A stretch of 29,847 bases of DNA from a virus, in IMG/VR virus record IMGVR_UViG_3300036846_001605, positions 1 to 29,847 of that record. One strand, given 5' to 3'. The notes beneath the pieces are model-generated. The model did no database searches. It was given only the letters and a program-made list of their open reading frames with translations, and had not been told where the DNA came from. The translations under genes were made by a program, and so were the position numbers. Positions 22,941 to 28,785 of this stretch are shown here, in pieces (within the stretch, counting starts at the first letter, position 1; every line of letters starts with the position of its first letter).

Positions 22941-24974
22941 CTATGACCAACCCGGCCACTGATCTGAAAGCGGTTCAATTTTACGTTCGATTAAGCGGCC
23001 ATCCCGATATATGAGTGTTTTTCCGCCACCTAACGACAAACCACTACCTCTAAAGAGTATTGCCAGCTCATCGGCTGAAGCATCAAACCCCCTTCGATTG
23101 AGTTCCAGTGTTAACCGCCTCCGGTTGCCCTCCGTACAGTTATTGACAGAACTCCAAGGGGCGGCGTTGCCGCCAGAAAAACCAGCCTCCGCTGGCGCTT
23201 CGGCCAACTTCGGCACCTTTTCCCACTTAACCAAACGTGTTACGACTTCAGAATCAGGAATCAAAGGCGAATAGATACCCTGGACGCGCTGCACGTCCTC
23301 CGCATATTCATTGCCCTGCTCTGTGATTTGGTAGGCGAGACGAACAACCAGATCCCGGCGCGCAACCAGCGCACCGCCCTGGGCTTGCGTGTAGGAAGCC
23401 CAGCAACCAACATCAGCCGCAGCCAGCACCGCATCCATACGTTTATCCGCTAACTGCTGATCGCCCAGGCGACGCAGCTCACGCCATACCGTCACCGGCG
23501 CGCCGCCAATCTGCTGAAACTGGCGAATTCGCCAGCGAGATGCCCACGCCGAAACAGCTTTGGCCATATCGCGCAGGCTCTCGCCCGTCTCGCCGTCCTT
23601 CTCGCCGTCCAGCGCATAGCCGTCGATATTTTTGGAGATGTACTTGGCGATATAGCCCGTGGCCGAACCCTTAGCAGGATCAATTGGCTCAACGTGAAAG
23701 CGCGCTTTTAGCGCCTGGGGGGTTTGTAGCTCTTCTGAATCAGCAATACGGGAGTGATAACAAAGAATATCTCGCACGGCCCCTACGTCCTGCGGGCGCA
23801 TAAATAGCAGCATATGCCAGTGCGGGGTACCGTCGTGGTGTGGCTCCACGACGCGAAAACCAAAGACATGTATACCTGCGCGGGAAAGCGCAGCGCGGGC
23901 CTTCGCCCAGACTCCACATAAATACTTTTGCGTTTCCTGTGGATTACTCCCGTTCCACTGGGAAACAAAACCACCTTTACTATGTACCGCATGATAACGG
24001 GAAGGTGCCGTGATGGTGTAGAACTCACCTGACAGATGCTGTTCATTTGCCATATCTTCAAAACCTCTCATTCTGACCATTAATTCAGACCGGCGAATTG
24101 CCGGATTTGAAAGGCTTTTGTAGACCATATCGGCCAGCGCTATCCGCTCACCCATATCGTTAATGAGATCGAACTTTTTAAAGAACTCAGCGTTGCGCTT
24201 CTTCTGCTCTAACCATTCGCCCAGGGTGCCACGTGAAACGTAGGCGCTGGCCGCTTTCTGCACCTGGCCTACGGCAATGGCCAGATGTTCACGCTGAACA
24301 TCGCGCATCCGCTTCAGCCGCCCATACCACCACTCAGGGGCCATCAGACGCAGCAGGCCGGATTCTGCCTTGCGCGTATCCAGCTCGTTCTCATTAGCCT
24401 GATACTCGGCCCAATAAGGCGGCTTGTTGCCCAACAGCAAGGAAAGATCGGCCAGGTGGCGGTAGCCCAGCAGGCTACGGCGGTGCATTTCGGCGGGGTC
24501 TTTGGTTGCGCCTTCAATGGCCGTTTCAGTAAAGGTATAAAACGACTCAGCCAGCCACATGGAAACCCGCGTGGCCAGCTTTTTGATTTCGAAGCGGTCC
24601 AGCGCGGGAAGCCGCTGGAGAGCTTTACCGAAAGGGAGATCGTCAACATCACCGGGCAGCTTATAGCGCGCCATGACATTGCGCAGGCGTGGCAATACAT
24701 TCTGGCCAATCGTCTGGCGTAAAAATGTATTGGCACGGCGACGCCCACCGCGAGGGGTGTTAAATATTTTCTCGTAGCGCTGGCCAAAATACCCGGCCAA
24801 CCAGTCGGGCATTTCGTGAATGTACTGCGAGCGGAAATCATGATCGGCTGGGTTGACCGTCCACAACTTCCGCTCTGTCAAAGTCACATCATTGGGAATA
24901 CCCGGTGCAAATGTTTCACGCCGCCAGCTATCGACGGCGTGATATTCACCCAGGGCAAGGGGCTGCTCACTCAC
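22941..24974 (-). CDS. A: Replication initiator endonuclease (gpA)
   Basis: A 677-residue protein of the P2 gpA family that nicks the phage origin, stays bound to the 5-prime end and starts rolling-circle replication. The HUH metal motif is His385-Trp-His387 within GTPHWHMLLF, and the catalytic tyrosine pair is Tyr441-x3-Tyr445 in TGYIAKYISKNID, as in P2. The length is slightly less than that of P2 gpA. The start is GTG at 24974, overlapping the preceding small gene by 8 bases. In P2 the origin lies within gene A; I cannot point to the nick site here. Confidence 0.95.
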   Translation of the reverse strand: MSEQPLALGEYHAVDSWRRETFAPGIPNDVTLTERKLWTVNPADHDFRSQYIHEMPDWLAGYFGQRYEKIFNTPRGGRRRANTFLRQTIGQNVLPRLRNVMARYKLPGDVDDLPFGKALQRLPALDRFEIKKLATRVSMWLAESFYTFTETAIEGATKDPAEMHRRSLLGYRHLADLSLLLGNKPPYWAEYQANENELDTRKAESGLLRLMAPEWWYGRLKRMRDVQREHLAIAVGQVQKAASAYVSRGTLGEWLEQKKRNAEFFKKFDLINDMGERIALADMVYKSLSNPAIRRSELMVRMRGFEDMANEQHLSGEFYTITAPSRYHAVHSKGGFVSQWNGSNPQETQKYLCGVWAKARAALSRAGIHVFGFRVVEPHHDGTPHWHMLLFMRPQDVGAVRDILCYHSRIADSEELQTPQALKARFHVEPIDPAKGSATGYIAKYISKNIDGYALDGEKDGETGESLRDMAKAVSAWASRWRIRQFQQIGGAPVTVWRELRRLGDQQLADKRMDAVLAAADVGCWASYTQAQGGALVARRDLVVRLAYQITEQGNEYAEDVQRVQGIYSPLIPDSEVVTRLVKWEKVPKLAEAPAEAGFSGGNAAPWSSVNNCTEGNRRRLTLELNRRGFDASADELAILFRGSGLSLGGGKTLIYRDGRLIERKIEPLSDQWPGWS

Positions 24975-25191
24975 TGCGGTTTACCCAGCCAATCCACCGC
25001 TCACCAGCCAGACAAAAGAGACTGCCCAGTAGGATTAAAGGCCAGACAACGGCCTGTACAACCGTGCTGCAATAGTCCCCAAAATCAGCATCTTTATTAC
25101 TTATTCGCTTCTCATGCCATGTGAAGCAGGCGAAGCAGATAACCGCGGCCACGATGTAGGAAGTGAAAACCAACAGTTCGGTATCAGACAT
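24967..25191 (-). CDS. Small membrane protein of the early operon
   Basis: A 74-residue protein with two hydrophobic segments (about residues 4-22 and 47-63) and a charged loop between them. The ATG at 25191 is preferred because GGAGG lies 7 bases upstream; the frame is open to 25257 but that part overlaps the methylase gene. It overlaps the methylase stop by 8 bases and the gpA start by 8 bases, so it is translated as a coupled member of the operon. I do not recognise a family. An exclusion or membrane-targeting function is possible but unsupported. Confidence 0.65.
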   Translation of the reverse strand: MSDTELLVFTSYIVAAVICFACFTWHEKRISNKDADFGDYCSTVVQAVVWPLILLGSLFCLAGERWIGWVNRSE

Positions 25192-25999
25192 GGGCCACCC
25201 TCCCACCAACGGCCAGCAACTCACCAACTGATGAGTCACCACCCTTGGCAGCGCCAATGCTGCGCGGAGCGGTTAACGTGTAGCGCTTAAAACGGGAATA
25301 AAGGTTGTGCGCCTCATGGGTATCGCTATTAGATACAACAACAGAGACATCCGCAGGCAGCTGCTGAAGCAAGCTGGCCAGCCGTAACTGATCGTCTTGC
25401 GTAAAGCCATCAGTGTGGTACTGGGTAAAGTTCGCAGTCGGGTTTAACGGGATGTATGGCGGATCGCAATAAACGACATCCCCAGGGCGTACCATTTGCA
25501 GGGTTTCTTCAAAGCTGGCGCAGATGAACGTAGCCCGTTTTGCCTTCTCCGCAAAAGCGCGGATCTCATCTTCAGGGAAATAGGGCTTTTTATAACGGCC
25601 AAACGGCACGTTGAAATGCCCGCGCTGGTTGTAGCGGCAAATACCGCCATAACAATGGCGATTAAGATAGAGGAACATTGCAGCGCGCCACTGCCACTCA
25701 GACTCAACATTAAAACTTGCGCGCAGCTGGTAGTAAGAGCATTCGGTTGTCATGACTTCAAACAACCGCCTGGTATCGTCAATAAACCAGTCAACATCGA
25801 GCTGGATGCTGTTATAAAGGTGAATCAAATCAGGATTTACGTCAGCAATCAGATACTCGTCATAATCAGTATTCATCATGACAGCACACGAACCAGCGAA
25901 CGGCTCAACCAGCCTTTTGCCTTTTGGCAGATGGGGAAGCAGCTGCGGCATAAGGCGGGCTTTGCTGCCCACCCATTTTAAAGGGGTTTTCATTGCCAT
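25184..25999 (-). CDS. DNA adenine methylase (Dam-like, D12 class)
   Basis: A 271-residue N6-adenine methyltransferase of the D12/Dam class. The SAM-binding motif FAGSCAV is at 34-40, preceded by the family start LKWVGSKARLMPQLLPHLP, and the catalytic DPPY is at 179-182. Most members of this class that are carried by phages act on GATC, protecting against restriction or tuning replication and the lysogeny switch; the target here cannot be read from sequence. AAGG lies about 9 bases before the ATG at 25999. It overlaps both neighbours by 8-10 bases. Confidence 0.93.
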   Translation of the reverse strand: MAMKTPLKWVGSKARLMPQLLPHLPKGKRLVEPFAGSCAVMMNTDYDEYLIADVNPDLIHLYNSIQLDVDWFIDDTRRLFEVMTTECSYYQLRASFNVESEWQWRAAMFLYLNRHCYGGICRYNQRGHFNVPFGRYKKPYFPEDEIRAFAEKAKRATFICASFEETLQMVRPGDVVYCDPPYIPLNPTANFTQYHTDGFTQDDQLRLASLLQQLPADVSVVVSNSDTHEAHNLYSRFKRYTLTAPRSIGAAKGGDSSVGELLAVGGRVAHV

Positions 26000-26220
26000 G
26001 ACGCACCGCCTTTGCTGCTCAGGTTTTCTGACTCCTGGCGGATCAGCTCAATAATTTCGTTTGCGGTCAGACAAAAATTGACAGCATGCGTAGCCAGCTT
26101 ATCCAGACGGGCAGAACAGAGATCGGCAGCTGCTTTTTTGCCGTCGTTAGTGGCTTGTTTCAGTAGCTGCGGCAGGCCTGTGCCCTGTGCAGTTGGTAAG
26201 TCCTGGCGAATCATTTTCAT
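25990..26220 (-). CDS. DUF2732 family protein
   Basis: A 76-residue helical protein of the DUF2732 type found in early operons of P2-like phages. The C-terminal part ADLCSARLDKLATHAVNFC followed by a TANEIIELIRQE helix matches what I remember of the family. The ATG at 26220 has GGAG 8 bases upstream; the longer frame starts only at a TTG. An 80-base non-coding leader with a foldable repeat precedes it, the longest untranslated stretch inside the early operon. No biochemical function is known to me. Confidence 0.75.
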   Translation of the reverse strand: MKMIRQDLPTAQGTGLPQLLKQATNDGKKAAADLCSARLDKLATHAVNFCLTANEIIELIRQESENLSSKGGASWQ

Positions 26221-26248
26221 GTGTAAATCTCCAAATTTAGGCAAGACG

Positions 26249-26290
26249 AAACCCCGGCAACCGAGTGGAGGCCGTAGGAATTCAGGGTTT
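26249..26290 (-). other. Foldable leader element before the DUF2732 gene
   Basis: On the minus-strand transcript AAACCC (26290-26285) pairs with GGGTTT (26254-26249). Inside, CGGC (26274-26271) pairs with GCCG (26258-26255), enclosing a 12-base loop, with a 10-base one-sided bulge. This stem stands between the stop of the upstream gene and the ribosome-binding site of the next. It may be a processing site, a small RNA or a regulatory leader. Confidence 0.4.
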
Positions 26291-26300
26291 TAGTTAGTCG

Positions 26301-26708
26301 TTAGTGAACCGCGGCGGGTGCCGGCTCAGGGGTAAATCTGGCATTAAGCGCTGGTAACTGGTGAAGCGGGAATGCCATTTCCCACCAACGATGCACCAGC
26401 ACAACGAAAGCGCTCTGGCCAAGCATTCCAGCAGCAACATTAAGCGCCTGAATGGCTCCTAATGCCTGCGCCTGATCTGCGGCCGCTTCCGCTTCCCTGA
26501 ACACCCGGCACCAAAACGCGGCGTATGCTGCCAGCCACTGGTGCGGATTTTTCAGGTGTTGCGTGTCATTAAACTGAAACGCAGTAAGCTCAACGGTTTG
26601 GCCGTTATCGACGTTTTTAGCGAGAAACTTATGAACATAGTTTGGCGCCACGCCCCAGGCCTGCAAATCTGCCAACAGCCCTTCCCGTTCTACTGCAATG
26701 ATTTTCAT
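26301..26708 (-). CDS. Early-operon protein of unknown function
   Basis: A 135-residue soluble protein I do not recognise. It is rich in Ala and aromatic residues, with a central helical region (about 60-100, including REAEAAADQAQALGAIQALN) and a proline/alanine-rich end. The ATG overlaps the stop of the upstream gene (ATGA), so the two are coupled and probably work together. There is no signal peptide or metal motif. Early genes in this position in P2 relatives commonly modify host functions, but no evidence ties this one to a particular target. Confidence 0.65.
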   Translation of the reverse strand: MKIIAVEREGLLADLQAWGVAPNYVHKFLAKNVDNGQTVELTAFQFNDTQHLKNPHQWLAAYAAFWCRVFREAEAAADQAQALGAIQALNVAAGMLGQSAFVVLVHRWWEMAFPLHQLPALNARFTPEPAPAAVH

Positions 26709-27127
26709 TGGTTTCCCTCAGTCTGATTATCAAGGTGTTCTCTGGCCGCAAGCGTCTGAAGAATATGCGGAGCAATAAGCATTTCCGGGCCGCGCCGTTC
26801 AGGGATAGCTGGCTTGTCTGGCCGCTGCGTTGTTCGGCGGGTAAAGTCGTCGCGGCGAAGCGTTCCGAATCCATTAAAAACGTTGCGGGCCTGCTGAATG
26901 CCAATGCGCATCTGCGCAATCCCGCGGCTATCTACGCGTGAGTAAAGTTCACGCCAGCAGCATTTGGCCAGCGACCTTTCAAAGCTGTTAGTACCGGCAA
27001 TTGACGCAGCATGAAGAACCACGCCGCGCCACTCTGGTTGTAAGGAATCCCAAAAATCTGCCGCATCTGAATGACTGGGATTGATTTGGTTGCGAAGGCG
27101 GTTTAACCAAGTTTTGTTATCAGCCAC
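26705..27127 (-). CDS. Early-operon protein of unknown function
   Basis: A 140-residue protein starting at GTG 27127, chosen because GGAGG lies 8 bases upstream; the frame is open to 27142. The N-terminal half contains DAADFWDSLQPEWRGVVLHA and a CCWRELYSR stretch, and the C-terminal half is Arg-rich and probably extended. It overlaps the Fil-like gene by 8 bases and the next gene by 4. I do not recognise its family. The basic C-terminal region could bind nucleic acid, which is only an impression. Confidence 0.65.
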   Translation of the reverse strand: MADNKTWLNRLRNQINPSHSDAADFWDSLQPEWRGVVLHAASIAGTNSFERSLAKCCWRELYSRVDSRGIAQMRIGIQQARNVFNGFGTLRRDDFTRRTTQRPDKPAIPERRGPEMLIAPHILQTLAAREHLDNQTEGNQ

Positions 27128-27320
27128 GATCACGCCCTCCAATTCGCTTTAATAAGGCAATCAGCCCAGGTCGTCGGCACTTTGGAACGGAAAAGTTAAA
27201 GCGCGTTGCCGGGTTCCACAGTTGGCCGTTCGGTAATTCAATCCAGCCATGGCCATGCGCGTTTAACTGTGGCGTTGGCGACTGGTTTTTCAGGTAGGTT
27301 ACGAAGGGTTTGTTTTGCAT
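27120..27320 (-). CDS. Fil-like protein (possible filamentation factor)
   Basis: A 66-residue protein whose stretch GHGWIELPNGQLWNP resembles the phage filamentation (Fil) family that occurs at the same point in the early operon of phage 186 relatives, just after cII. In 186, Fil inhibits host cell division when expressed. AGGG lies 6 bases before the ATG at 27320. It is separated from the CII stop by 9 bases and overlaps the next gene by 8. The family call rests on memory of the motif and on position. Confidence 0.55.
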   Translation of the reverse strand: MQNKPFVTYLKNQSPTPQLNAHGHGWIELPNGQLWNPATRFNFSVPKCRRPGLIALLKRIGGRDRG

Positions 27321-27329
27321 GATTTTCCC

Positions 27330-27833
27330 TCATATGAAGCCAGCAGCATTGCCCGTCACAATATCGACGGCTGCAGCCAGCACGGGAGCGGATTGAAAAC
27401 GGGATTCAACGGCATAGACCAGCATAGAGAGGTTTCGGATTGCGTCGTTTGCCCGATCCAGAATTGCGTTTTTACGCGAGGCGGTCATTTTCTCCGCTGA
27501 TACAGCTTCCCCAGCAATTGCGCCCACGCTTGCAGTGGCCGTCAGCGCGCATACCTGCATGCTGGCTTCGGTAGTGTTGTTCACTGGCACTGAAGGCAGG
27601 CAGTTAATTTGTGCCAGCAGACCATCCAGCAGGCGGGCATCTTCAGTAAAATCAGTGACAGCAAGCAGCTCATCGACGGTAAGACGATGGGGCTGATCGG
27701 GGTTCAGCTTGTTACGCAGAACCTGGGGGCGAATGGCCAATGCCAGCGCCACAGATTCCAGGTTATTGGCTTGCGCAAATGCTCGGCAAGCTGCATCAAA
27801 ACGTGAATGTTTGGAGGTTTGATAATCAAACAT
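27330..27833 (-). CDS. cII: Regulatory protein CII (186/P2-like phage family)
   Basis: A 167-residue protein of the phage regulatory CII family (Phage_CP76), which in 186 activates the establishment promoter of the repressor. The N-terminal start FDYQTSKHSRFDAACRAFAQ and the helix-turn-helix region around AIRPQVLRNKLNPDQPHRLT (about 33-52) are characteristic. GAGG lies 6 bases before the ATG at 27833. The order cI | cox(apl) - cII - fil matches 186. A 15-base palindrome lies just upstream. Confidence 0.9.
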   Translation of the reverse strand: MFDYQTSKHSRFDAACRAFAQANNLESVALALAIRPQVLRNKLNPDQPHRLTVDELLAVTDFTEDARLLDGLLAQINCLPSVPVNNTTEASMQVCALTATASVGAIAGEAVSAEKMTASRKNAILDRANDAIRNLSMLVYAVESRFQSAPVLAAAVDIVTGNAAGFI

Positions 27834-27847
27834 TGTTAGCCTCTCTC

Positions 27848-27862
27848 TAATCCGTAGGATTA
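27848..27862. repeat. Perfect palindrome between cox and cII
   Basis: TAATCC-GTA-GGATTA is a perfect 6-bp inverted repeat in the 30-base gap between cox and cII, just upstream of the cII ribosome-binding site. It could be a protein-binding site or a small hairpin affecting cII translation. Confidence 0.45.
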
Positions 27863-27863
27863 A

Positions 27864-28085
27864 TTACGCGTTAAGCGCAATGTTGCATTCGCTTAATGCT
27901 TGGACGGTCAGAGCAGCCATGTTGATCTCGACACGGGCACGAGGTTTGTCACCTTTACCACGGATAGGTAAACGACCATCGCGAACCATGTCGCGAGCTG
28001 TACCCATGGGGGTACCAGTAATACGGCAGTACTCATCAATAGGCAGATAAGGCGTTGGGATGGTGATTGTAATGTTAGGACGCAT
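27864..28085 (-). CDS. cox: Cox/Apl-type excisionase and repressor
   Basis: A 73-residue DNA-binding protein of the Cox family. It represses the lysogenic promoter and directs excision together with integrase. The winged-helix/MerR-like core is seen in PYLPIDEYCRITGTPMGTAR and the following GRLPIRGKGDKPRARVEIN. The ATG at 28085 is chosen because AAGGAG lies 8 bases upstream; the longer frame from 28130 would reach into the operator region. It is the first gene of the early operon, divergent from cI. Confidence 0.88.
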   Translation of the reverse strand: MRPNITITIPTPYLPIDEYCRITGTPMGTARDMVRDGRLPIRGKGDKPRARVEINMAALTVQALSECNIALNA

Positions 28086-28107
28086 AAGGCAAACTCCTTT
28101 GTTCGGT

Positions 28108-28125
28108 TGAGCGCGGTAACGCTCA
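28108..28125. repeat. Inverted repeat in the cox leader
   Basis: TGAGCG-CGGTAA-CGCTCA is a 6-bp inverted repeat in the untranslated start of the cox transcript, between the operator at 28131 and the cox ribosome-binding site. It may be a Cox site or an RNA hairpin. Confidence 0.45.
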
Positions 28126-28130
28126 GTCAT

Positions 28131-28146
28131 ATTCGATATAATCTAG
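28131..28146. promoter_or_regulatory. Probable CI operator 1 with -10 of the cI promoter
   Basis: ATTCGATATAATCTAG matches operator 2 at 13 of 16 positions. A perfect TATAAT (28137-28142) lies inside it on the plus strand and would be the -10 of the cI-int promoter; the -35 is poor. Repressor bound here would control transcription of its own gene and of cox. Confidence 0.65.
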
Positions 28147-28163
28147 ATAACGAATCGGAGATT

Positions 28164-28182
28164 AACTCGATAAAATCGAGTT
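28164..28182. promoter_or_regulatory. Probable CI operator 2
   Basis: AACTCGAT-AAA-ATCGAGTT is a perfect 8-bp palindrome. Its core ACTCGATAAAATCGAG repeats operator 1, and the two copies are 34 bases apart, about three helical turns, so two repressor dimers could sit on one face. It lies 11 bases before the cI start codon. Confidence 0.75.
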
Positions 28183-28192
28183 TGCAAGCTCT

Positions 28193-28783
28193 ATGACCCA
28201 ATTAAGACGAAAGGCATCATTACCCACTGATAGTGCAAAAGTACTAGATCGAGTCTGTGAAGCTTACGGATTCACCACGTCACTTCAGCTGGCAGAATAC
28301 TTGGATATGGCTTCAAGCAGCATGTCAGCTCGCAGAACACGCGGAATATTCCCAGCAGACATCGTTGTCAAATGCGCTTTAGAGACTGGGGCAAGCCTGG
28401 ACTGGCTAACAAACGGGAGCGGGCAAAAGTTTGCAGATGAGGAATTAGATATTATGAAGATTCCTCGAAAAAAACTAGTTGATGGTCAACTATATGATTC
28501 CGGCCTGGCAATGTTCGATAAGATTTTATTTCGAGCAGGCATCCCCTTGCCCGGCAGTCCGATCTGCTTAGAAGATGAAAAAGCCCAATACATCATTGAT
28601 CAGCATTTTGCAGAGGTTTACGACGGAGAATGGCTTGTAGGTGTAGAGGGGAAAATTAGTATCAGAACGCTAACCCGCATTCCTATTAAAAAAGTTCGCG
28701 TAAGCGGTGTTGGCATGGCCTTCGATTGCTCATTGGAAGATATTGAAGTTATTGGCCGTGTCGTGATGACAATCGTTAACTAA
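28193..28783 (+). CDS. cI: CI repressor (186-type)
   Basis: A 196-residue repressor with an N-terminal phage CI helix-turn-helix domain (about residues 15-80; LAEYLDMASSSMSARRTRG is the recognition region) and a C-terminal oligomerisation domain of the 186 type (about 100-196). There is no Ser-Lys peptidase site or Ala-Gly cleavage site of the LexA/lambda CI kind, so RecA-driven self-cleavage is not expected. The ribosome-binding site is weak. It is followed after 2 bases by the integrase gene, making a cI-int lysogeny operon. It lies divergent from cox with two operator copies between them. Confidence 0.92.
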   Translation: MTQLRRKASLPTDSAKVLDRVCEAYGFTTSLQLAEYLDMASSSMSARRTRGIFPADIVVKCALETGASLDWLTNGSGQKFADEELDIMKIPRKKLVDGQLYDSGLAMFDKILFRAGIPLPGSPICLEDEKAQYIIDQHFAEVYDGEWLVGVEGKISIRTLTRIPIKKVRVSGVGMAFDCSLEDIEVIGRVVMTIVN

Positions 28784-28785
28784 GT

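Noticed and set aside
28086-28130. N-terminal extension of the Cox protein to 28130
   Set aside because: The extension runs through the operator leader, and the AAGGAG site clearly serves the ATG at 28085.
28193-28783. CI as a LexA-type self-cleaving repressor
   Set aside because: The C-terminal half lacks the Ser/Lys catalytic pattern and cleavage site; it resembles the 186 CI oligomerisation domain instead.
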